Shown here one piece after another: positions 17,194-25,193 of a stretch of DNA of 64,000 nucleotides (positions within the stretch are counted from its first letter, which is position 1; each line of letters opens with the position of its first letter). The DNA is from Azotobacter paspali (GTDB lineage: Bacteria > Pseudomonadota > Gammaproteobacteria > Pseudomonadales > Pseudomonadaceae): the NCBI RefSeq assembly GCF_042434745.1, contig NZ_JBHLSS010000039.1. One strand, given 5' to 3'. The notes below the pieces were generated by a model that was not told the DNA's origin, made no database searches, and saw only the letters and a program-made list of their open reading frames with translations. The position numbers and the translations under genes were made by a program.

Positions 17194-17622
17194 ATCAATA
17201 CGCTCAGCAAAACCCTGATCGCCTGCGGCTTGCTGCTCGCTTCCTGGCACAGCAACGCAGTCGAGGAAGAAGCGGTGGACAGCTATCTCTATTGCGGCAA
17301 GCTCCTCTGGCCCGCCGAGCCGGAGGATTATCTGCCGCTTCCGCAAGGAATCCAGATCGGCTACTCCTCGCATCCGGCCCTCGCGCCGATCGTCGAACAG
17401 AAGGAAAAGCACAGCCTGCGGCTCGCCTACGAGAGTCCGGCGATCGCCCTGCGGATCATGCAGGAAGCGGTCGAGGTGATCATCCGGCAGAAAACCAACG
17501 AGGTCTGCCTGGAAGCCGGCGCGGCGGAGATCTCGAACAGCGGACTTCCCTTGGCGATCTCTCCCGTGTCGGCAGAGGACGGACGGACGGTTTTCGACGC
17601 CGATCTGGAGCCGCGCCAGTAG
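17194..17622 (+). CDS. small exported hypothetical protein with no canonical start codon at its signal peptide
   Basis: The frame encodes about 142 residues: a typical signal peptide (NTLSKTLIACGLLLASWHSNA) and a mature acidic domain of about 120 residues beginning VEEEAVDSYLYCGKL. The Shine-Dalgarno-like GAGAGGA ends at 17186. The codon at ideal spacing is ATC (17194-17196, preceded by another ATC at 17191). No ATG or GTG occurs in frame upstream. The first standard-type start is TTG at 17230, inside the hydrophobic core, which would destroy the signal peptide. Either AUC is used, as rare AUU starts are in infC and pcnB, or an ATG was lost by mutation or sequencing error. Family not recognised. 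Confidence 0.6.
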   Translation: MNTLSKTLIACGLLLASWHSNAVEEEAVDSYLYCGKLLWPAEPEDYLPLPQGIQIGYSSHPALAPIVEQKEKHSLRLAYESPAIALRIMQEAVEVIIRQKTNEVCLEAGAAEISNSGLPLAISPVSAEDGRTVFDADLEPRQ

Positions 17623-17883
17623 AGCGCTCCCGGCAAGACCACCGGCCTTTCCCCGGCCTGTGCCCCCCGATCAGCGCAAGATCTGCCTGCGATCCTGCCC
17701 GTTCATCCCGTCCGGATGGACATACTCGTGGCACAACCGCCGACAGCCCTGAAAGCGCAGCGACAGAATTCCAAACAGGACGGTCGATGGCCTGGTCCAA
17801 GTGGATGCCCCGCCGCCGGGCATTTCCATTCGCCCGGCTCCCTCGGCTACCGTAATCGCTTATCCGCTCTACGGGACGCTCCA

Positions 17884-19062
17884 ATGGATTCGCTCACCCA
17901 GGCCGTGCTCGGCGCCAGCGTACAGGGCGCGCTGCTCGGGCGCTGGCAGGGACGCAAGGCGCTGCTCTACGGCGCCCTGCTCGGCACCCTGCCCGACCTC
18001 GACGTACTGATCGACTACGGCGACGCGGTTGCCAACATGACCCGCCACCGCGGCTTCAGCCATTCCCTGTTCGTCCTCACCGGCTTCTCGCTGCTGCTGG
18101 CCTGGTTGCTGCGGCGCTTCAGGCCGCATCCGGGATACGGTGGCGGGCGCCTGTTCCTCACCCTCTGGCTGGTACTGGCCACCCATGTGCTGCTGGACAG
18201 CCTGACCAGCTACGGCACCCAGCTGCTCTGGCCGCTGGACATGCCGCCGGTGGCCTGGTCGAGCGTGTTCATCATCGATCCTCTGTACACCTTGCCGCTG
18301 CTCGGCGCGGTGCTGGGTGGCTTCCTGTACCGCCTGAACGGCCGAGCCCTGCGCTGGCAGTACTGGGCGCTCGGCCTGTCGAGCCTCTACCTGGGGCTGA
18401 CCCTGGTCGGCAAACAGATGGCTGAAAACCGCGTGGCGGCGGAATTGGCGCGCCAGGGGATTCGCGCCCAAGCCCTGTTCAGCGTGCCGACGCCTTTCAA
18501 CAGCCTGCTCTGGCGGGTACTGGCGCGCGACGGCGAGGATTACCACGAGGCGCTGGTCGGCTGGTTCGACCGCCGGCCGCCGGAACTGGTCCGCCTGCCG
18601 CGCGGCACCACCCTGATCGCCGGACTGGGCGCCTCGCCGCAACTGGCGCGGCTGCGTTGGTTCGCCGACGACTGGCTGCGCTACGACGAGATCGACGGCA
18701 AGCTGGTGGTCACCGATCTGCGTCTGGGCATGACCGGCGCCCACCCGTTCCGCTTCGCCCTGGCCGCGAAACGCGACGACCGCTGGCAACTCCTCCCCGA
18801 ACCGGAGCAGTTGCCGATGAACCGCGGCCGCCTCGAACATCTCGGCCTGCTGTGGCGGCGCATCTGGCATCAGGACGCGCGAATCCCCCTGGAGGACTGG
18901 GCCCGCCAGTTGCAGCAGTGGCAAGTGCCGCTCACCGCGAGCCCTCCCCGGCCGCCGCCACTGCGACCGGCGCGCCTCCCCGCCTCGGCGAGGGCTGATC
19001 CCGCTGCCCGAAGTGGTCACGACGGGAAAGGCCTGCGGCCGTTTCTCACCGCGCCTTCCTAG
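17884..19062 (+). CDS. YdjM-type inner-membrane metal-dependent hydrolase (DUF457-like)
   Basis: This 392-residue protein opens with the family signature: MDSLTQAVLGASVQGALLG, then GTLPDLDVLIDYGD and TRHRGFSHSLFVL with conserved His and Asp residues that probably bind metal in the membrane. Four or five hydrophobic segments fill residues 1-185. The C-terminal half is soluble, and the last 40 residues are Pro/Arg/Ala-rich. LexA-linked ydjM of E. coli belongs here; the substrate is unknown. ATG 17884 is chosen because the conserved N-terminus begins there. The stop overlaps the stop of convergent hpd in the sequence CTAG (19059-19062), so there is no room for a terminator between them. Confidence 0.8.
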   Translation: MDSLTQAVLGASVQGALLGRWQGRKALLYGALLGTLPDLDVLIDYGDAVANMTRHRGFSHSLFVLTGFSLLLAWLLRRFRPHPGYGGGRLFLTLWLVLATHVLLDSLTSYGTQLLWPLDMPPVAWSSVFIIDPLYTLPLLGAVLGGFLYRLNGRALRWQYWALGLSSLYLGLTLVGKQMAENRVAAELARQGIRAQALFSVPTPFNSLLWRVLARDGEDYHEALVGWFDRRPPELVRLPRGTTLIAGLGASPQLARLRWFADDWLRYDEIDGKLVVTDLRLGMTGAHPFRFALAAKRDDRWQLLPEPEQLPMNRGRLEHLGLLWRRIWHQDARIPLEDWARQLQQWQVPLTASPPRPPPLRPARLPASARADPAARSGHDGKGLRPFLTAPS

Positions 19063-20138
19063 CCCTTCAACACTCCACGGCGGATCTGGTCCTCCTCGAT
19101 GGATTCGAACAGAGCGCGGAAGTTGCCTTCGCCGAAGCCCTGGTTGCCCTTGCGCTGGATGATTTCGAAGAAGATCGGGCCGATCAGGGGGCGGGTGAAG
19201 ATCTGCAGCAGCAGCCCTTCGCGGCCGACACGGCCGTCGATCAGGATGTTCAGCTCGCGCAGCGACTCCAGCGGCTCGCCATGGCCGGGAATCCGGGTAG
19301 CGACCTTCTCGTAGTAGGTATCCGGGGTCTGCATGAAGGCCACGCCCCTGGCGCGCAGCGCGCGCACCGTGGCGTAAATGTCGTCGGTGGCCAGGGCGAT
19401 GTGCTGGATGCCCTCGCCATGGTAATCGCGGATGAATTCGGCGATCTGCGAATGGTCGTCGGCCGACTCGTTGATCGGGATGCGGATCTTCCCGCAGGGT
19501 GCGGTCATGGCGCGGGACAGAAGGCCCGTATGCCTGCCCTCGATATCGAAGTAGCGCGTCTCGCAAAAGCCGGCGATGCGCTCGTAGAAACCGGCCCAGA
19601 CATCCATCTGCCCACGCCCGACGTTATGGGTCAGATGATCGATGACGCTCAGGCCGACCGCGTTGTCCCGCGCCGTACGCCCCGCGATGAAGTCGAAGTC
19701 GACATCGTAGATGCTGCGTTCGCCGTAGCGATCCACCAGGTAGAGCAACGAACCGCCGATGCCTTCGATGCAGGGGATGTTCAGTTCGCCGAAATTGGCG
19801 TGGCTGCCCAGTAACCTCGCCCCCTGGCGCTGCGCGTAGTCGGCGGCCTGGACGGCGTTGCCGACTCGGAAGGCCATGGCGCAGGCGCTCGGCCCGTGCT
19901 CCTCGGCGAAAGCCCGCACCGGCCCGTCGGGACTACCGTTGAGGACGAAATTAATGTCGTTCTGCTGGAACAGGAAGACTTCCTTGGAACGGTGCCGGGC
20001 GGTCTCGGTGAAACCCATGGCGACGAACAGCCCGCGCAGCCGGGCGATGCCCCCGGCGTCCGGCACGGTGAATTCGACGAACTCGAAGCCGTCGGTGCCG
20101 ATGGGGTTGCAGGTTGGGCTTTCCGGTATGGCATTCAT
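19059..20138 (-). CDS. hpd: 4-hydroxyphenylpyruvate dioxygenase
   Basis: This 359-residue non-heme iron enzyme converts 4-hydroxyphenylpyruvate to homogentisate in tyrosine catabolism. The iron ligands of the family are all visible: H168 in LSVIDHLTHNV, H246 in GIQHIALATDD, and E325 in GPIFFEIIQRKG. The two-domain vicinal-oxygen-chelate fold and C-terminal GNFRALFESIE are as expected. ATG 20136-20138 has AGGTAG upstream. With phhAB elsewhere in the window it links phenylalanine to homogentisate, but hmgA and tyrosine aminotransferase are not nearby. It meets the YdjM-like gene tail to tail. Confidence 0.97.
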   Translation of the reverse strand: MNAIPESPTCNPIGTDGFEFVEFTVPDAGGIARLRGLFVAMGFTETARHRSKEVFLFQQNDINFVLNGSPDGPVRAFAEEHGPSACAMAFRVGNAVQAADYAQRQGARLLGSHANFGELNIPCIEGIGGSLLYLVDRYGERSIYDVDFDFIAGRTARDNAVGLSVIDHLTHNVGRGQMDVWAGFYERIAGFCETRYFDIEGRHTGLLSRAMTAPCGKIRIPINESADDHSQIAEFIRDYHGEGIQHIALATDDIYATVRALRARGVAFMQTPDTYYEKVATRIPGHGEPLESLRELNILIDGRVGREGLLLQIFTRPLIGPIFFEIIQRKGNQGFGEGNFRALFESIEEDQIRRGVLKG

Positions 20139-20354
20139 GAGGCTACCTCGCGAAGCGTGCACTGACCCTTTCAGCACAGGCGAAGAGCCGCCGCCGGGCA
20201 AGTGGCGAATACCGTCCGGAGCCGGATACGGCCACCGACGGCGGCGAAAACTATAATTTCCGCTTGTCACCGATGGTTCACCGGCTGGAGACGATCAACG
20301 CAGGCCTGCCGGGCGAACGCGCCCGCGCCGGCTCCATTCCAGAGGTTCGCCGCC

Positions 20355-20699
20355 ATGAAAACCCCATTGTCCAACCATGCTCCCCAGCGCCTCGGCGCCG
20401 CCGTTCGCGATGCCTGGCTCACCGCCGGCGTGAAATCCTCCCTCGCCCTGGCCAGGGAAACCCGTGGCCAGGACATCCACGTCAAGGCCCGCGCCGGCGA
20501 GGTGTTCCTGAGCGGCCTGGTCGACGATTACCAGCGGCGCAATCGGGCCCTCCAGTTGGCCGGCGCGGTGCACGGCGTGATCCGGGTGGACAGCCGCGAC
20601 CTGGCGGTCCGGCTGATGCCCGAGCCTCCCGGCGCCGAGGAAAGCGCCGACTATCGGGCCTACGAGGCGCAGCGGCGCCGGACGGAGGATCGCCACTGA
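20355..20699 (+). CDS. BON-domain protein
   Basis: This 114-residue protein has a single BON (OsmY/nodulation) domain at about 18-90. The typical pattern is visible: DAWLTAGVKSSLALARETRG, then IHVKARAGEVFLSGLVDD, and the final LAGAVHGVIRVDSRDLAV. BON domains bind phospholipid or surfaces and often occur in stress proteins. There is no signal peptide here, unlike OsmY, so the protein may be cytoplasmic. The C-terminus is charged. It lies between hpd and the SRPBCC gene, both on the other strand. Confidence 0.8.
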   Translation: MKTPLSNHAPQRLGAAVRDAWLTAGVKSSLALARETRGQDIHVKARAGEVFLSGLVDDYQRRNRALQLAGAVHGVIRVDSRDLAVRLMPEPPGAEESADYRAYEAQRRRTEDRH

Positions 20700-20726
20700 A
20701 CGACCCGCGTGCCCCGATGACGCCCC

Positions 20727-21224
20727 TCAGGACGACCAGGTCGTCTGGAAGGCCAGGCGCGTACCGAGTCGCCGGGCCAGGCCGACGCCGCCGGCATGCA
20801 TCAACAGTCGGTGGTTCCAGCGGAACAGCGGCTGCGCCAGCGGGGCCAGCAGGTTCATCCAGGCAGGGGTGGTACGTACCCGCCAGTCGAAACACACCCT
20901 GGTTTGGCCGGCATCCTCATTGAAGCGCCAGCGGCCGACGCCCTCGAGCTGGCCCTCGACCCGTCCTTCGAGCAGGTGCAGCGGCTCAAGGCGGGTCACG
21001 CGGGAAACGAAGGACAACCGGTAGGGCAAGATCCCTTTCCAGACGAATCGCTGGCGGGTCCCCAGACCGCCCTCTTCGTGCCCCCGCTCCAGGGTGACGA
21101 CCTGCTCGACACCCGGCCACCAGCCAGGCCAGGTCTCGGGCTCGACGATAGCGTCCCATACCGCGGCGAGCGGCGCGTCGAACTGCCAGAGGGTGGTCAG
21201 GTGGAAGCAGTTGGCCGCAGCCAT
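20727..21224 (-). CDS. SRPBCC (START/Bet v 1-like) family protein
   Basis: This 165-residue polyketide-cyclase/SRPBCC-type protein has the pattern LWQFDAPLAAVWDAIVEPET, WPGWWPGVEQVVTLE, SRVTRLEPLHLLEGRVEGQL and the C-terminal helix RWNHRLLMHAG. These folds bind hydrophobic ligands in a cavity; the ligand cannot be inferred. ATG 21222-21224 begins the conserved part. It starts 13 bp after the stop of the LolA-like gene on the same strand, so the two form a small operon that may handle a lipid-like molecule between the cytoplasm and periplasm. Confidence 0.78.
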   Translation of the reverse strand: MAAANCFHLTTLWQFDAPLAAVWDAIVEPETWPGWWPGVEQVVTLERGHEEGGLGTRQRFVWKGILPYRLSFVSRVTRLEPLHLLEGRVEGQLEGVGRWRFNEDAGQTRVCFDWRVRTTPAWMNLLAPLAQPLFRWNHRLLMHAGGVGLARRLGTRLAFQTTWSS

Positions 21225-21237
21225 GGCTCGTTTCGGC

Positions 21238-21867
21238 TCAGGGAGAAAAGAAGCGCTCGGGGAAGGGCGTGTTGATCTCCAGATCGGCCATGTCGACGCT
21301 CTCGAGCAGACGACCTCCAGTCCCGAAGCGCTCGACCCGCAACGGGAGCAGGTTGTCGCGCGCCAGCCAGATCCGGTAGTGATGCGCGCCGGACGGCTTC
21401 CCCGGCCCCCCTTCGCGAATCTCGAAGCCGGCAACCGGCCTTGCCGCGACCTCCCCGCTGCCGAGTGCGGCCAGCGTGCCACGGGCCTGCCACTCGCGAA
21501 GAGTGTCCAGCAGCACGCCAATATCCGACTGATCGACCCGGATACCGTGCGGGCCACGGATCAAGGGGTTGTCCGGCGCCAAATTGAGCCTCGGCAGATG
21601 GTTTAGGCCGAACGGCCAGATTCGCACCCGGCGGCTGGCGGGATTGTAAATCAGCACCAGTCCCGGGTGCGGCCGGATGAACTCGATACGTACCCAGCCG
21701 GGTTTGCGGTAGAAGTAGCGCAGCACATGCTGCTCGCTGCCCTCGGCGTTCAGGCGCACCGTGACCCGGTAGCTGGTCAGCGCCTGGAAGCGTTCCTGTG
21801 CCTCGGCCAGAGGATCGCTCGCGCCGGGTCCTCCGAGCAGGGCGAACAGCAGCATGAGCGCGGCCAC
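21238..21867 (-). CDS. exported LolA-like / outer-membrane lipoprotein-sorting-like protein
   Basis: This 209-residue protein has an N-terminal hydrophobic export signal (MAALMLLFALLGGPGAS). The following beta-rich part, with LTSYRVTVRLNAEGSEQHVLR, YRKPGWVRIEFIRP and GLVLIYNPASRRVRIWP, resembles the LolA/LppX fold of proteins that carry lipids or lipoproteins across the periplasm. The C-terminal NLLPLRVERFGTGGRLLESV fits the same fold. It is upstream of, and probably co-transcribed with, the SRPBCC gene. The true LolA of the Lol pathway is usually next to ftsK, so this is a paralogue of unknown cargo. Confidence 0.65.
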   Translation of the reverse strand: MAALMLLFALLGGPGASDPLAEAQERFQALTSYRVTVRLNAEGSEQHVLRYFYRKPGWVRIEFIRPHPGLVLIYNPASRRVRIWPFGLNHLPRLNLAPDNPLIRGPHGIRVDQSDIGVLLDTLREWQARGTLAALGSGEVAARPVAGFEIREGGPGKPSGAHHYRIWLARDNLLPLRVERFGTGGRLLESVDMADLEINTPFPERFFSP

Positions 21868-22238
21868 GGGTCAGTGGCCCGTCTGGCAAGTTCGCTCGAT
21901 CGCTTCCGGCCTCCGAAGCCCCGATACCACGTTGCCGCTTTTCGCCATGCCCCCGCCATGGCTCGTCGCGGCACCTCGTCTCGGAGCCCCGCTCATCCAA
22001 ACGCGAATCGACCGACCGCACAGGCCACTAGCTTTCTCACCTCCGGACCGGTTCGACCATGATGCGGCTAGGCAGGGGTCGCAGGCATTCAAGGCCGTCG
22101 CCTCCACGCGAACAATGGACGAAGTATCGACCAGGAATGGCCGCCGCCCGCCCACTGGGCGACGACCGGCCCGGCGGTGGGCGAAACGCCCCGTCCCGTA
22201 TGACCATGTACGCGGCTTTCGTTTTCCGGAGATACGCG

Positions 22239-22448
22239 ATGAAACACCGCTACCCCCTGCTTGCCCTGACCACCCTGCTCGGTGGCTGCACGCACTGGTG
22301 GGACGACGATCACGACCACCATCGCCATCGTTCCGACTCCCACCGGGACAACGGCCGGCACGAAGGCTACGAGCGTCGCGACGATGGCGATCGTGACCGC
22401 AAGGAGCGCCGTGAAGGCTACGACAGGGACGGCAGAAACGGGCGCTGA
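22239..22448 (+). CDS. small His/Asp/Arg-rich lipoprotein
   Basis: This 69-residue product has the lipoprotein signal MKHRYPLLALTTLLGGC, with C17 as the acylation site. The mature part is extremely charged: runs such as WWDDDHDHHRHRSDSHRD, then repeated Arg/Asp/Gly. The His/Asp clusters could bind metal ions, but no family is recognised. CGGAGA lies at good distance before the ATG at 22239. The mature sequence would be unfolded and tethered to a membrane leaflet. Confidence 0.65.
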   Translation: MKHRYPLLALTTLLGGCTHWWDDDHDHHRHRSDSHRDNGRHEGYERRDDGDRDRKERREGYDRDGRNGR

Positions 22449-22560
22449 AGGAACCCCGAGTCGTTCCGCCGGTCTTTTCGGAGCCGACTGGCCAGCGCTG
22501 CGGGAGCGATCTACCCTGCAGCAAAGCGATGCCGTTCTGCTTCGACAAGGAAATGCCACG

Positions 22561-24066
22561 ATGCCCTGGACATGGACCTTCCGCCTGTTTGTCCTCTCCC
22601 TGCTCCTGTTGCCGGCCCCGCTCGCCTGGGGCGGCAGCCTCGAATCGTTCAGCCTGCCGGCCGCCGGCTATCCCGGCTCGCGCGAGCGCCAGTACAAGGT
22701 CTACCTGCCGGACGTGCGCCCCGAAACGCCGCCCCTGGTGATGGCGCTACACGGCTGCCTCATGGACAACGACAACGTGCTGCGCGACTGGGGACTCACC
22801 GCCGCCGCGGACCGCTACGGCTTCATCCTGGTCGCGCCCTTCGTCAGCGGCTACGACGAACTGCGCGCACCCAACTGCTGGGGCTTCTGGATCGACGGGC
22901 AGCGCCACGAAGGGCGCGGTGAAGTGGAGGATCTGCTGCGCATCGCCCAGGCGGTCGAGGCCCGCTACCGCACCGATCCGGCGCGCCGCTACATCGCCGG
23001 GCTGTCCTCGGGCGGAGCGATGAGTGTGGTGGCGGCGATCGCCCACAACGAATACTGGGCGGCGGCGGCCAGCGTAGCCGGCTTGCCCTACGGCGAGGAG
23101 TCGCGAGCGGTGTCCTCGGCCGCCTGCCCGCTGAGCAATGCCAGCCTGCACAGCGTCGAGCGGGTGGTCGCCGACATGCGCGCCGAACTCGACGATCCCT
23201 ACCCCATCCCGCTGCTGGTCATCCAAAACGACAACGACTGCACCGTGGTCGCGAGTGCCGGGCGCCGTCTGCGCGACGCGCACCTCAAGGCGTTCGGCTC
23301 GGCACCCTTCGACACCCCGGCCACCACCCTGGCGGCGCAGAGGCCCTGCATCCCGGTGTTCGGCGACGACGACTACGGCTGCCGCCACGAGATTCACACC
23401 GCCGACGGCAACAGCGCCAGCCGCTCGCTGGTGGAAACCCTTTACTACCAGGGGCCGCTGGAAACTCCGAACGAAAACGATACCGACCGCGGCCACTACT
23501 GGATCGGTGGCGAATATGGACGCGAAGGTCCCTACGCGCTGCGCCCAGGCCCCAGCCATCCGGACATCCTCTGGTATTTCTTCGCCCGCCATCCGCGCAA
23601 CGGCATGGAGCCGGACGACAGCCCGCGGGTGACCATCGAGGGCGCCAATCCGCTGCGCCTGCCGCTCGGCGAGTCGTTCGTCGACCCCGGCGCCCGCGCC
23701 GGCAGTGCCCAGGACGGCGAGTTGGCGGTCGGTGTCGACTGCACGGTCGACACCCACCGCGCCGGCCGCTACCGCTGCACCTACAGCACCACCAACCGTC
23801 GCGGCAAACGCAGCGAGGCGATCCGCACGGTACTGGTGGAAGACCCGGATGTACCCGCGGCGACCTGCGCGACTGCCACCGCCTCGCCCCTCGAGCACCT
23901 GTTCGGTGGACGGGCGCTGCCGGGCGGCACACTGTACGGCCGCACCCTGGCCAGTGGCGACCGCACCGACATGGGCTCCGTCTTCCAGGGGCTGACGCCG
24001 GTGACGCTTTACGAAGGTGCACCAGGAAAATGGTTCGTCCGCCCGCCGGAAGCCTGCGGCTGGTAG
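22561..24066 (+). CDS. secreted PHB-depolymerase-family esterase with C-terminal Ig-like domain
   Basis: This 501-residue protein has a signal peptide (about 1-24), an alpha/beta-hydrolase domain (about 40-340) with oxyanion motif LHGC (63-66), the nucleophile in AGLSSGGAMS (S149), VIQNDNDCTV (likely acid region) and GHYWIGG (likely His region). A DUF5011-like immunoglobulin-type domain follows (about 350-440: NPLRLPLGESFVDPGARA and AGRYRCTYSTTNRRGK), then a Gly-rich C-terminal module ending PPEACGW. Such proteins depolymerise polyhydroxyalkanoates or related esters outside the cell, and the extra domains probably bind the polymer or surface. AAGGAA precedes the ATG. It is the second secreted PHB-type hydrolase within 8 kb. 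Confidence 0.85.
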   Translation: MPWTWTFRLFVLSLLLLPAPLAWGGSLESFSLPAAGYPGSRERQYKVYLPDVRPETPPLVMALHGCLMDNDNVLRDWGLTAAADRYGFILVAPFVSGYDELRAPNCWGFWIDGQRHEGRGEVEDLLRIAQAVEARYRTDPARRYIAGLSSGGAMSVVAAIAHNEYWAAAASVAGLPYGEESRAVSSAACPLSNASLHSVERVVADMRAELDDPYPIPLLVIQNDNDCTVVASAGRRLRDAHLKAFGSAPFDTPATTLAAQRPCIPVFGDDDYGCRHEIHTADGNSASRSLVETLYYQGPLETPNENDTDRGHYWIGGEYGREGPYALRPGPSHPDILWYFFARHPRNGMEPDDSPRVTIEGANPLRLPLGESFVDPGARAGSAQDGELAVGVDCTVDTHRAGRYRCTYSTTNRRGKRSEAIRTVLVEDPDVPAATCATATASPLEHLFGGRALPGGTLYGRTLASGDRTDMGSVFQGLTPVTLYEGAPGKWFVRPPEACGW

Positions 24067-24100
24067 CGATCGGGGCACGAAACTCGCCGGACTGTGCCTA

Positions 24101-24742
24101 GAGCCACACCGCGGGGCAATCGCGTGAAATACCCGCTCGATACCGGATTGGAAAGATTGTGTGAAACCCTGGCCAGTAATGGCCGAGGGGCTGCTACTCG
24201 ACCCTTGTACGACTCTCGGCTTTGGCATCCTGCGTCGCTCTACCTCCTGCATCCCTGCAGTCGTCGCCGACTCCCTGCGCTTGGCTTCTCTACGCGGCAC
24301 TTGCGCTCGGCCTCCTGACGGAAATCGGGCTCCGGGTTGCCTGAAAGCGCTTTTGCGCTTGTGGCATGGCCTGTCAGGCCGCGCCGGATGCCCCCTTCAG
24401 GAGGCAGAGCGGAGTCGTCGCGCAAGGGGATGAGCCGCATGGATGCGGCGAAAGGCCCGAGGGCCATGGATGGCCCTTTGGGCCGTGCCCCTGGAGCGAC
24501 GACGGAGGGAGGGAACCCAGAGCAAAGCGCAGGGCCGGATGAGGGGGTAGCCTTCTTTTTGGTTACTTTTTCTTGGCCAGACAAGAAAAAGTGACTCGGC
24601 CGGGGCGCCGAAACAGGGACTTTCCAGCTACTCGGCAAGCAGCCCATGCAGCGGAGTCGAAGGCAACACCGAAACATCCGACACACAATATTTCCAGTCC
24701 GGTATCGAGCGGGTATTTCATGCGATTGCCCCGAGCCACACC
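24101..24742. repeat. compound inverted repeat element with 51-bp terminal inverted repeats and 10-bp flanking direct repeats
   Basis: Two 51-bp heads face each other: 24113-24163 (forward) and 24682-24732 (reverse). They match at 48 of 51 positions and begin GGGGCAATCGC and end ATTGTGTG. GAGCCACACC occurs at both outer edges (24101-24110 and 24733-24742) in the same orientation, like a target-site duplication, with two extra bases on the left. Inside lie a hairpin at 24565-24592 (arms ACTTTTTCTTG and CAAGAAAAAGT) and a GC-rich module (about 24303-24410). Both inner modules also occur in the copy at 63.2-63.6 kb. No transposase is encoded. Open frames through it are not credible genes. It appears to be two copies of one repeat in head-out orientation. 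Confidence 0.8.
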
Positions 24743-24773
24743 AGCGTCTGCGGATCGCGCCCGCTCTATCCCG

Positions 24774-25190
24774 CTACGACTTTTGCAAATCCAGCGCCAG
24801 TCGATCGCCCAGCCACATCGCGAGTTTCGTGTGCGCTTCGTATTAGTCTTCCGGCACCGGATGTACCAGGACGGAAAATCCACCCCTGTTGGCATCCAGC
24901 CACGCCACCGCCGCATCCACCGAAGCCGGCTCGATATCGATTTCGAACATCGGCATCGTATGAGGTCCTACGCGCTCGAATATGAGCGGCGATATATCAA
25001 CAATGCAATCCGGTTCCCCGATCACTCTGTCCCTGAGCGCCGCGGCCCCGAGCCTGTCTTCCTTTTCGAAATAAACATGGCATTGATACAGACCCCTGGG
25101 ACTTGCTCTTCCTCGTGAATGATGCTCGACCGGGCGACGAGCGTCTGGGCCAGCGGCGCGGAGCGCCTTTGCCTGCAACGACGAGCGCAA
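24774..25190 (-). pseudogene. DOPA 4,5-dioxygenase family gene broken by an in-frame stop
   Basis: The reverse-strand frame encodes the compact dioxygenase fold: YQCHVYFEKEDRLGAAALRD from about 25088, then RVGPHTMPMFEIDIEP and WLDANRGGFSVLVHPVPED. A TAA at 24843-24845 interrupts it. The same frame then continues with the expected C-terminus (YEAHTKLAMWLGDRLALDL) to a natural TAG at 24774-24776. Only one base change is therefore needed to restore it. The 5' end is also unclear: no ATG or GTG lies near the first conserved residues, only a TTG at 25190 just after the ABC transporter stop. The family cleaves catechol-type rings or is uncharacterised. The repeat element starts about 30 bp past the natural stop. 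Confidence 0.75.
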
Positions 25191-25193
25191 CGG

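Noticed and set aside
24240..24686. Short open frames inside the 24-kb repeat
   Set aside because: Their peptides follow repeat modules present at 63 kb in other frames, and the two copies do not preserve a common reading frame.
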